Shown here: piece by piece, positions 11,701 through 23,000 of the stretch
Layout: every line of letters begins with the position of its first letter
Numbering within the stretch: position 1 is the first letter of the stretch
NCBI GenBank assembly: GCA_036023115.1
Contig: JAYKKT010000074.1
Coordinates: forward strand, 6,769,501-6,833,500
Direction: 5' to 3'
Length of the DNA: 64,000 nucleotides
Source: Brasenia schreberi
Taxonomy: Eukaryota > Streptophyta > Magnoliopsida > Nymphaeales > Cabombaceae
Position numbers and translations under genes: made by a program
The notes under the pieces: model-generated
The model's input: only the letters and a program-made list of their open reading frames with translations
Databases searched by the model: none
Told to the model about the DNA's origin: nothing

Positions 11701-14299
11701 GTAAAACAGAAAGGAGCCTATCTTGAATGCATACTGGCAACATCAACACTTCCAACTTTTTGGACATAAGACAAACTCTGCTTATTACTCCTTGAACTAA
11801 GATGAGATGTAGCAAGTGTCATGAAATCTCCTTCTAAAGAAAATGTGCTTCATAAATTTCTAAGCATTTGTCTAAGAATTTCTTGTACTTATCAATTACG
11901 TGCATTCTATATGAAAGACAAAATGTAGTATAAGAAACTTCCATTACTATACTTTTCAGGAAATATTCCTAAGTTACAAACCTCTCCTACTAAATGCTTC
12001 CCATCCCATCAACACCTAAGGGCAGTACAGGAACGTATTTCAGTACCCACATGGGGTTCAAGGTAAAAGAAACTAAAGATCAGTATGTTGGCTTCAAACC
12101 AAGGATCCTCACCTCATACAGTGAGGTTCACCTGTAAGAGTCAAGAATCAATCAGAAGTGAAAAAGCAGATGCTTTGACAAGAATCGGATAAACAACTCA
12201 AGGATATTGTCTGTCATGTAGTCGTGGAAGTAGATATGTATGGCATGCAAGCTGAAACATGGGAAAGCTTTTTGAGTTTCAGTAAATTTGAGTTATCACT
12301 ACTCAGAATACCTATTCTGTGATTGTAGCATATACAAAGATAAGAACTACCACTAAAAGTCTAAAAGAACAAATATAAATTCCAATAGAGGAATGAAGAA
12401 CATTAAGATAGATAAAAGTAAGAACCACCAAGTCACTGAAATGTCATTAACCATGTGTGTGTCAAGTCAGTAAGAATGAAGCACTTCGCTAACAGTTTCT
12501 GGTCGCCACCTTGCTTGAAGTTTATCCCTCCCCAGAAGGACCATTCACCTTATAACAAAACCAAACGTTGCTTCAAAGTTTTCAGAGGTGACATTAGCTT
12601 TAAACATCACAGTTATATGCTTCAATAACCCTGTACAATATAATCTTAAATATCATAATTGACGTAATCTTTTGGGCACTGTTTCATCGACACAAGGAAA
12701 TTCCTCCAAGGTGCTTATAAGAACTAGTGCAACGGGTACTAATTGAGCCAATATGGCATGAAGCTAGTTGAGGCACCCCAAACAAAACCAAACGTGCAAA
12801 GATTTCGTTGCTTACATTTTATATGATTGTACAATATTTGGGCAGACAAAAGGAAATGGAACATAAGAACAAGGATAATTCAAGGATGCAAGAAAATGCA
12901 AAAACATGACAGTGCATGGAAGTGCATACGAAATCACAGATTTTCTTAGTTGATTAGACTTGCATGCGTGTCAATACTCCATATGTGCAAGGAAGATCCG
13001 GGTCACAATATAATACTTACAATGAACCACTACTTTATCTGGAAGCATCCGAATAAATTGTTCAGAAGCAAACTTCCAATCAGTCGCACTGCAATTAAGA
13101 AGTGTCCAAAGCCATCTGAAAGTGTTGATATACGCTACCCCCAGACAATCAATTAATATAAACGAAACAACTACTTTAAAGAAAATGAAACGCTTAATTG
13201 TGTATCCACAGTGATTAAATGGAAAATGCACAAGAGAACTTTATTATTTGAAAGGGAAACCCTGGCAAAATATCCCAAGGTCTACTTTTGAACTGCTCAT
13301 TTATTGAGCATATTCTATATTTTGCCTCAAAGACTACTAGAACCTCCACACCATTTAGCATGAGATTTTGAAAGTTTTGTGCTATCCTCTTTTAACTCAT
13401 TCCAGTGACTCGATGACTACAAATTTATTAGAGAAACATAACCAAATTTGATCGTCTACAATGGTGCCACTAAGTACTTGTCACACCACTGCCACAAATC
13501 TTTTTAACTTTGAAGTCCTTTGACCTCTGGCGTACTGGTATATGTTAACTCATGTCGATGAGCAATTCATGGCTCCACATTCTACAAACATGAACCAGTT
13601 CTTTCTCCTTCACAATGGTGGCAGCAGATGCACCAATGAACACGATTGCTGCAATTCTCTAATTTTGAGTTCGGAAGGAATTTTCAATTTGGAAATTCTT
13701 TAGTTTTAGGCATCCATTGCCCTCTCCTATGGATCTCATTATTCGGGATTATCTTACATCCTTTTAGATGAACAACTTTCACTCTCCAACCTTCCTACCA
13801 AATAGAAACTTCAAAAAATCAGAAACCAATATAATTTAAAATAGAGTATACAATGGAGACAAGCACAATTCTAGAAGTCCAATTGGAAAAATGGTAAAAA
13901 CCAAAGACAATATAGTTGAATTTAAGACCAAAATTTCACATACCGAGAAAACCAGTCTCCTAATGTGAAAAGAAGACCGGAAAAGATTCACATCGTGTTA
14001 ATTAGAGAGAAAAACCAGAACGTCTAATCCCAACAAACATCATGGATTAGTGCAGGAACCAACGTGCGCAGGAAAAGATCTCTCTCTCTCTCTCTCTCAC
14101 ACACACACGCACGCACACTCACCAACACACATACACGCAGGCACATACACACAGCCACGTACCTTCCATTGATGCCATGCACCATTACGACGAGGTGATC
14201 TGCGGACGAGCTGCAGACACTCGATAGCTGATTGAAGGCGTTGACTCCGTCGGGCGTTTTCCCCAACCCAAACAAGTCTCGGAGACCAAAAGTTCCCAT
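8636..14299 (-). CDS. DUF676 serine esterase / lipase-like protein, 8 exons
   Basis: Exons in transcript order: 14299-14163, 13088-13021, 11229-11159, 11052-10837, 10210-9982, 9809-9766, 9688-9568 and 8826-8636. They join in phase to 358 residues, near the usual plant length of this family (putative serine esterases with an alpha/beta-hydrolase fold, lipid-directed). Visible motifs: MVHGING around residues 39-45 (oxyanion region), LDGVDVMGKRLAEE, VAHSLGG with nucleophile Ser near residue 112, ATPHLGS, RTGMHLFL, YPHIVHEE, and SWERVDVSFH near the C-terminus. Two oddities: about 22 residues across the exon 5/6 junction do not resemble the family, and the last ~25 residues are an (LS)n tract encoded by a CT microsatellite. 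Start chosen as the first ATG in exon 1 giving a continuous frame. Substrate unknown. Confidence 0.85.
8666..8721 (+). repeat. (AG)n microsatellite inside the last esterase exon
   Basis: About 28 uninterrupted AG units. On the minus strand this is (CT)n inside the last coding exon, where it codes for alternating Leu and Ser. Confidence 0.95.
11778..12050 (-). pseudogene. Relic duplicate of esterase exons 3 and 4 within intron 2
   Basis: The stretch 11778-11870 resembles the 3' end of exon 4 (10837-10930), sharing CTTGA-CTAAGATGAG and downstream blocks. The stretch 11982-12050 resembles exon 3 (11159-11229), sharing CAAACCTCT-CT and CATC--ATCAACACC. The order and the AT-rich spacer match the functional pair. 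The copy is full of substitutions and indels and lacks most of exon 4, so it is a decayed partial tandem duplication. Confidence 0.65.
14078..14155 (+). repeat. CT/CA compound microsatellite in esterase intron 1
   Basis: A TC run is followed by CA-rich repeats. It lies just inside the donor side of intron 1 of the esterase gene. Confidence 0.9.
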
Positions 14300-14845
14300 G
14301 CCTTTCTTGGTTGGAGAAATTCAACTGGATCTCTACCACTCCGATTTCTCTTTCTCGTTAGGGAGAGAATTTGCGAGCTAATCAAAACAGTAAACAAAGT
14401 CGTTCAAAAGAAAAAATAGCAAGAAAATGGAAAATGACCGAGCTCAGATACCATCGATCAAGCAAGCAGCAACAACGTTTAAAGATCGGAGTGATTACAC
14501 TGTTATCACTATTGCAACTTTGAAATGACGGTGTCGTTGAATACCAAGCAGTGTGGGAGTTGACGGTAGCTTTCAGTTGGCAGTTGATCAAACAAGGGAA
14601 GAAGAGACGTCTCTTTCCAGGGAACGCCCAAGTGCTTCCTCTAATTGCACGAAGCGCCTAATGAAAAAATGTTCATCGCAATCTACATGTAGGATGTCAG
14701 GGTGATGGATGATGGATGGGAACTTAATGACAACGCTTGTTTCTCTCACAAAAGCAGGATATATATATGGTTTTATCCATAGTTGTACAAGTATAAATTG
14801 TATCTTGGGCCATGATTACACACACACACATAAAAATTCTTGCAC
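14300..14845. other. Upstream region of the esterase gene
   Basis: Holds the presumed promoter and 5' UTR of the minus-strand esterase gene. No conserved motif is recognised with confidence. Confidence 0.4.
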
Positions 14846-15054
14846 TCAGAGCATTAGTTCACCTCGCAGGCGCTCAACTCACAAGATGCAGGTCATGAGT
14901 TCAATTACTGGATGCATACGTGGCTTCAGTCTTCTCACTGTAACTGAAAAAAGAGGGAGTTCGTGAGGACATGAGTTCTGACACTCATGAGTCCTTCGGT
15001 CTCATTAGAATAGACCCGGTCAAAGAGAAAGATTTGCAAAAACAGAAGGAAAAC
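14846..15054 (+). mobile_element. Possible tRNA-derived SINE
   Basis: The start resembles a tRNA-derived SINE head: an A-box-like TAGTTCACCTCG and, about 40 bp on, a B-box-like GAGTTCAATTAC, separated by GCGCTCAACTCACAAG, which resembles a tRNA anticodon arm. An A-rich end follows near 15040-15054. No target-site duplication was identified, so the call is tentative. Confidence 0.35.
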
Positions 15055-15212
15055 CTATGGCCCTCAAAACATTGATAATTAATAAGATGGGTCTTGACCC
15101 AGACACGTAGGTAAGCATTTAGATGATCACAAAATGAACCAATCAAAATACAATTGTACTAAACGTGGACAGTTATGTCCAGTACATACGAAGAAAGGAA
15201 CATGAAATACAT

Positions 15213-15215
15213 TAT

Positions 15216-15279
<64 letters not shown>
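15213..15279 (+). repeat. (TA)n microsatellite
   Basis: TA repeats with two ACATATA interruptions, in intergenic DNA. Confidence 0.9.
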
Positions 15280-15282
<3 letters not shown>

Positions 15283-17088
15283 ATTGATTAGTATACAAAC
15301 CGACATATACAAATGAAACAGATTCATGTGACACAGGTACCGGACCCTAACTAGCATCAAGGAGCCAAATCCCCAAAGAAAATCGGATTCAGTGTTGAAC
15401 CTTTTCATGCACAGGTATAGATACATGAATGGGAATTCGATTCCTTATTCTTATCAGAGAAAACTGTACCCAAGAGGTGAGACGAAGTCACACTGCAGGA
15501 ACCATAGAAATCGCTGTCAAAATCCTCACCCATGCAAGCCCGTTGGAGATGAAATCGCAACCCACTTTGTTATTTAAATTGGTAAAATAAACAGACAAGA
15601 AACCGTATTTTCCCCGGCCCAAACAACTTCAAGGCAAAGCTACCAATATAATTAAATTGGCAATTGAATCTCAATACATCAAAATTAAGCATCTGTTAAT
15701 TGGACTTTTTTGTCTAGGTCGAGATCCAAGTACCAACCATTTCACTCAAGCAGATACAGTGCGGGCCATAAACAAGATATTACCGAGTATATCTTTTTTC
15801 TATAAGAGACGACCCCTTGTAGGAAACCAGAATTTCAGTTCACTCACTATCGTAAAATCTAAGAACTAGAACCAAATTTGGGGCTGTCAAATGGGCGCTA
15901 AAGTGTCTGATCCGTAGCTGGTGTCTTCCTGTTAGCAGACACGAAGCGGCACACGGGAGCACACCGCACCGATCCAGTTTAGCCCAGGTGCCTTGCATTT
16001 GGTTTTGTATGGAGTCACGTGGTGTGCATGTGTGTTCAAATCCAATAAGACCCGAGTAATGTCCCCCACCCACGGTGCCCTTGCGCAAGTGTCATGATGA
16101 ATGTCAACAGCCGCTTGACCTATAAAAAAGAGCCAGAAAGAATGTATCGGAGGTTCAGTCATTTGGAGAGAACCCGAGAAATAGAGGGAGAGTAAAGTAG
16201 AGAAGGGGGAGCTTGGGAGAGGAAGGACGGACGAAGCCTGGACTCGCTTCACAGGTAGATCCGAATGCCTGGAGAATAAGGCAGTCGGACTGCTCCTTTC
16301 GGGCATCGTCTGCACTCCTGATGGAGGGGTTGCAGTTGGTCGGACAGTGATAATAAACCCACTTTCGGGGCTTTGCAGATAATGAAAGTGCAGCGTCCGC
16401 ATGGAGATCCGTGGGAGCTTGGCTGGTTGATGTTAGGCATCAACGCCATCAACAGAGTCATCCATTGACAGTTCTCGGAATCAAATCGATGCCAAGCATA
16501 GACCTTCCGGTGCAACCATATTTATTCTTACATTTTACAACTTGGATGTAGTTTTTTCGAATTACAAGTTGAGAAATGTTTACAAAGAAAGAATCGACCC
16601 AGCCACTCCAGGAAGTGGAAAGCAAGAGACGTGAAGACGTCCCGCGGTCTCTACGTTGGCAATTCAAAGATTTAGCAAATAGTGGAAAAGGTCCGGAGAG
16701 TAGGCAACACACCCAGCAAGGTTTAGCAGACATAGGCCTGAATAAGCTAAAATTTCAGTCTGAAACCAAATTTGGAAGTTTTGGGCTCACGCAAGTCTCC
16801 AGTTTAGGCCCACAGGATAAAAGAAGTTATTGCAAATTTATATGTAACCACCTGCGTAAAAGTACAAGACCTCGAATATATACATTCACACAAAAGCCGC
16901 AAGCATGCATCTTAATAAGAAAGCTAATCTACAATAAAATCATCCAGAGAATTTACAACCTACAAAATTTGAGAGATCGCGGAAGTGAACGGTTTTGTGC
17001 TCTGAAAGAGTCATAATCTGCCATGCCGTCTTGCACATGAATCCAGTCAGAATGGAGCACTGAATCAGACATTTATTTAGTGCAGGGA
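15280..17088. other. Intergenic region downstream of UTP10
   Basis: No protein family recognised. Around 16120 a TATAAAA-like sequence precedes a purine-rich stretch (about 16140-16240), which could be a promoter plus leader of an unknown transcript or part of an old LTR. Two open frames of about 150 codons (15932-16402 minus; 16576-17016 plus) have no recognisable domains. The UTP10 3' UTR should occupy the part nearest 17088. Confidence 0.35.
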
Positions 17089-20000
17089 TCATAGATACTG
17101 CCTGAGGTTCTCACCACTGAGAGACTCCATTTCCCGGAGGATATCTTGGGCCAGGGACTTGACTTGGAGTTCAGAATCTTCGAGAAGTTCACCAAGGAAA
17201 GGGATTGTCTCAGGCAAGAAGATCAAATACTCCTCTTTGAGATTCTCAAGCAGGTATTTCACTATCTTTAGGCCAAGAATTCGAGGGCGGATCTTCTCAT
17301 TCCGTGTTTGCATTAGGACCTGCATTAAAACAAATTAGGATTTGAGATATGCATGATATGATGTATCCTGAATCCTGATACCCCATTTCACGCAAACTGT
17401 AAAGGTTGAATGCCACGAGACTTTGCAGCGGGTACCATTTGAAAGGTCGGTTGCACAATTAAAGATGACGATCAAACTTCAAAGTGCATGGAACACCTGA
17501 TATGCAACCCCATCAAGAGATGGAGGACAAAACACAGGATGTTATGAAAGAGTTGGTGATCCAAACTCACCTCATGATTGAGGGGCTTCCATAGCAGGTC
17601 TGTTCCAGCTGTCAAGGCCATCTGCCCTAAGCAAGAAATCAGTAGATCATCAACCTCTAGAACGGTGGGTATTACAGAATTCTGCTCTGATAATGTTGGT
17701 GGGTCTACTATGAGTTGAGAAACGATGGGCTTCAAAAGAACCTGAATAAATTACAAGATGAACGGGATAGAATAAGTAGAGATTCAGCAGCATAACAAGG
17801 TTTCAATATCTTTTAGTAATAAAGAAAGCTAAGGGAAAGCAATTTTCCCAGTAAATCGCTCTTGCAAATTGTAAAACCAGAAAACTATGACCTAGAAAGA
17901 GCAAAACATCGCCTACAAGTTTAAACCACACTAACAGCGCAAACATAGTAGCTTGCCTGAAATGTTGGGGAGTCCAGAAATTTGAGGTTGCCGGTATCAT
18001 AAAGAAAACATTTATGCAAGGATGAGATCACCAATGCCCTTAGATGCCACTGTGCAGCTGTAAGCGGTTTGCCCTCCATAATTTGATCAGAGTCTCTAGC
18101 CTTAGATTTCTTTCGCTTTTTGGTAGCTGAAATGTGGAGGTCCTCCAAAACATCGGTCAGATGGTGTATGCAACTTTCTGTCAAATACTTGAAGTAGGGC
18201 ACAAAAAGTGACCTGCAGTAACCATGAAAAGGAACATCAAAACAAACTGCTTAGAAGCAGAACCTTACCACTACTAGATGCATCACGAACCCATCACTCA
18301 AACATCTGTGAGTTCGTTTGTCCAGCTTGTAACCATGAATTATTCCTATTTTTCAAATCAAGGTGAAAGGACAGTTTGATAAAGGTACAATTTCCAACTA
18401 TCAGTGATAGATAAGTATTCTTTCGAAATACAACCCAAGGAGTAAGGACACACTCTTGTCAAATGTCTTTGATAAGAAAATAAGTTTTGTTAAAGTTAAT
18501 TCGAAACAAATTTGTAACTCTTTCATTTAATGAACCTTCCTGTAAAATAATGTTCCTATGTTATATTTTTCATCAAAATGTTCTGTTCGGAAGGTAATGA
18601 ACGAGAAGCAGCACATTGTTTTCTTTCACGTACACGTTGGTCCTTGTTTTAGCAATGTAGGAATTTTGGCTTAACATAATCAACAGAACTTAATGAAACA
18701 AAAGATTGCTAATTCAGCAGCAGAAAGTAAGGCCGGAAAAACTTCTCAAGATCAGGTTACCTGTGTCGCTCAGCAAGTCTATTCACTAACTTGTAAAAGG
18801 CAATACTTCGATGTATACTTTTTGTTCTGATGGGACCAACTTCTTCCAATTCAGATTCCGCCCACTCCAGACTCTTAATAAATAGAGGCTTAAAAAGTCC
18901 CTCAGTAAGTTTCATAGTTAGAAGCACCATCGTGCTGATAACGCTTTCTTCCACTATATCAATATTTTTTATGGAAACAGGATGCTGGCGACGAACATCA
19001 AGTGCTACCAAGCATTGCTCAAATATTTTTGCATGGCAAGACCCCACAGATGCTCTGTCCATTTTAGTGACTAAAGCAGCTATCATTTCAAAAGCTATGG
19101 ACAGACTAAGTTCTCCACAATTGACGGCCAGAGGATACATTTTCAACAATGGCACAAAAAGCAGACGAACCTGAGAAACAAGAAACACATATTGAAGATA
19201 TAAATAATCAAAACAATACCACATAATAAAAAGTAAACGCTGCACCAATGGTAAGAGATGGGAAAGAAGAGTTTTGGCATACAGAGATTTTTTCAGAAAG
19301 AAGCCCTCGAACAGCAGAAGCCTTCAGCTTTATCTTATGGTCTGATTCAGATATGAAATCCTGATTCAGGATTAAAAGTTTAACTATATCCTCAAGATAC
19401 GGGTTCAAGAAATCACCCAGCCCATCCACAAGTGCCTCCAAGGTGACAAGACAAGATAAGATAAGAGAATCCCTGTGCCGAATTTCATTCAAGTTGTCTC
19501 CATTAGCTGTGCCATCCGTGCAAGCCAGAACATCAAGAGTTCTTTTTAGTACTTGTGTCACAACTGAAGTAAGTAAAGGCAATGCACCTACACCAAGCTT
19601 TCTGACCAAAGAGCCTGTGCTTCTTAGACAGCCAGCAGAGATGGTCACTTCCTCAGAACATATCTGCTTAGAGACAGAAGCAAGACACGATAGTAAAGTG
19701 GAATGGTTACATGGGAACTTCTCAGCCATAACCTCTATTGCTGAAGCAGCTGCAAGCTTAACTGAAATGTCACTTGGACCATCCACCAACTCAATGACTT
19801 TTAAGGTCATCTTACTGAAATTTTCATCGGTTCTTGAATCAGAATCATTGAAGTGCTTATTCCCTTGACTTCTTGTATTCTTCTTAGAAGCCATATCATC
19901 TCCCTTCAGGTAGTCATGTAACAAACCAAGAGCCTGCATAAAGAGGACATCATAATGGACAAAGAAGCAAATGTGGACATGCATGACCAAATCATAATAT

Positions 20001-23000
20001 TACAAACAAAGAAATATAAAGAGAAAGACATTCCAAGACATCTGACCTTCCTTTTTACATTTACTTCTACATTCCCTAACAAGATTGAGATGCCACCAAA
20101 AAGAGCTGCAGGAACCATGCGCTTCAGCAGGGCCTCCAAAAGAAGATGCGCACGACCCCTTAACTCCTTCCTAATAGTTGTGAGAATCCTTAGTTGCTTC
20201 ATTCTCCACTCCAGATATTGCCATTGCAAAACAACATGCTCCATGAGTCCACAGAACACACCCTGCAGGGCAGAAATCAGAACATAAGAAGTAAATTTGA
20301 CCAGAAACAACAAAGTTCTCTCCAAAAAAAGGGACCAGAAACAAGTCACCTTGTTTGGATGCAACCAACAAAAAGATTGGAGCAATTGAATCATAATAGC
20401 AAAATACACATCGTTATCAGAATAAAGCAATCCAGGTTTTAAATAAGGTACTAGTTCATTTACAAAGCACAAGAAATCAAAATCTAAAACAAAAATGTTA
20501 ATCAAGTCCGTTAAAAGGAGGAAAATAAAGATCATCAAATTTAAGCACTAACACCATTCATGCATGCAGTCCCAAATTAGGTTGGTTGACATCCAAGTAA
20601 TCAAAAACTTGAGAAACGGTGCAAAAATAGTCAATATACCCCTTTTAAGTCTTAAGGGGATACTATCCCTTCCCTGAGCATTTGAAGAAGTATAAACAGA
20701 AACGACTCTTAAAACACAGGTTCTTATGATAACAATTTTACAGGCCAAAAAACGGTAGTTGATGGAACTGGGGCTGTAATTTACTAGGTTTTCTCTGGTC
20801 ATGATATGTGGATCAGGCATTCAGGTTAGATTTGGAGGGTCGGACCATCAAGTTCATGAGGATTAGGACATCTTACATGATGTTAGGACTGGAGAGCTTC
20901 TGTTCTTTGGGAATTAAGGATGCTATTGTTGATAAGGGTTAGGGACTAAAGCAAATGTTAGTAGCACACTACCTTGTGTGAATAATGGAAAGCTTTCCTG
21001 GTGGACGAAGTTCAGCTACCGCAACCAAGTCGGTATGCCAAGGCGCGCAGCTATATTATTGAGAAAGCAAGATGTGCTATCCCAAAGAGGAGATCACTAA
21101 TTCCACTATCAATATGGCCAGCAGTGAGTTACTTATTTGAAAATTGAAGTAACTGATAGCCCGGACGACTTCTATTATGTATGAGGAATGAAGAAATGAT
21201 CCCTGACCTTTAGATGTTTACCTATCTTATGTATGTTACTGGCACACACATTCCGACAACCTCCCTTTTATAGTCACTGCATACTTGGATCCAGTATTAA
21301 CCTAAAACCTACAAGGACAAACCGGCAGACCTGATGACTGGCCACGAGCCACTAATTGCCGAGGGAGGACGTATTTTATTAATAGTTTGAGGGCCTTGCT
21401 TCTTCACTACGCTAAACTTTATTTACTCTATAAAAAAAAAAGCAGCAACAAATGCAGTAATAGGTAGTGTTTGAGTACCTCGAAGTACTGAGTTAAGACT
21501 CTCAGACCAATTAGTGGTCATGACACCATATCTCCTTCCACCATCAAATGCTAATACCAATTATTAATTAAAGGTCAGCGCCATAGCATTCTGGTGCTAT
21601 AGGTTGCAGTAGCAGCCCTATATAGCAAAGATAAGTACTGTACCATGCCATGCTATGTACTGCAGCTTGCACCATTTTACTCTGAAACTATGGTAAACAG
21701 CCAGGAAAAATTGCCACTGCTTTAAATAGTGAAGGGAAATAAAGAGGGATGTGATAGTTTCTCTCCCCCCTTAAAGTGAAGCATTCTAACAAGTGTTAGG
21801 ATTTGGGGGCTTCTACCATGATGTTGATGAGCATTAGGGCAAATTACATGATATTAGGACTGGATAGCTTCTATTATTCAGCAAGTAAGTGTTAGATATT
21901 GTTAACTAAACACATATAGTAGTCGTTATGGGTTTTATTGTAGTTTATGTCTATTTACTAGTACTTAATTAAGATTAGGGGTAAATTAGTCAATCAAGTT
22001 AGATAATACTTATAGAAAGGAGGATTAGGATTAAGTGTGTAGTTAAGAAAGATTAGAGAGAAGTTGTACAGCAGCCAGGAAGAAGGTGTTAGAAAATGGG
22101 CCCAAGTGGCCCGGCCCGGAAGGCCCTATGGGCTCGAAACGTCAGGGCCACTAGGTGTTGCTCCCCTTCCCTTCTCATTGTTCTCCTCTCAACCCCCTTT
22201 TATTCTCTCTTATCTTCTTCTCCTCTCCTATGCCGATACTCTATAAATAAGGCTTTCATATAATGGATTTACTCAAGCCTTTTGTGGCTAAATAATATTC
22301 GTTTTTTAATATTGTGACTTTGTTGCATATGCTTTATTATAGCCTTATTTTTTAAGGCTTTTGCGAGTGATACTTTAAAGTGATATTCATCAACCTTCCG
22401 CTGCCACATTGAAGCATCGTTCTTCATTAAAAAAGAAAGTGCCTAATTCCTGTGATTGTCAGATTGGAGGAATGCTTCTAATCTGCCAATATTTGTAAGT
22501 TCTTCTCATTATCTTTCAATGATATAATATTTATAACATGGTATCAGAGCATATAAGGCTGTTACAGTAAGAACGCTACTGTGATGAGGATTAAGGTCTA
22601 CAACAATGTTGTTAGTGACACAAAGTGCAAACAGTGTACCACAAACAACAAGGCGTGCTACTCGAAAGTCACATAGTGCACAACCATGGCATTTGATGCT
22701 ATAACGTGTAGTAAGAGCAATATGTAGAGCACAGTGTAGTATACGCTATTATGTTATGAAGTTTTGGTAATAACCAGGGCTAAAATAATCAAATGTTACG
22801 AGCTTAAGTCCTCTTTCTTTAGATTAAAACTTGGAACCTCTTTTAGCTTTTTTAATGATGTGACAGTTGTGTTGTGCATCAATCCCCTGTGCATAAGTCC
22901 TCTTTCTTCAGATAAAACCTTGGCTCTTCCGATGTGCTACAATGAAAATATTATTTGCAACATTGGGTTATAGCACAGTTTTAGATATTATGAAAATTGA

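Noticed and set aside
16235..16260. Similarity to a miR166-type sequence (GAAGCCTGG)
   Set aside because: Only a short core matches; no miRNA/miRNA* hairpin could be seen.
15932..16402. 156-codon minus-strand open frame
   Set aside because: No family resemblance and unusual composition; treated as non-coding.
16576..17016. 146-codon plus-strand open frame
   Set aside because: No recognisable domain, and it overlaps the presumed UTP10 3' UTR on the opposite strand; probably chance.
20340..20460. Open stretch ([18 protein letters not shown]...) as an extra UTP10 exon
   Set aside because: Exon 33 (ending at 23909) joins exon 34 (starting at 20262) in phase with the expected family sequence, leaving no room for it.
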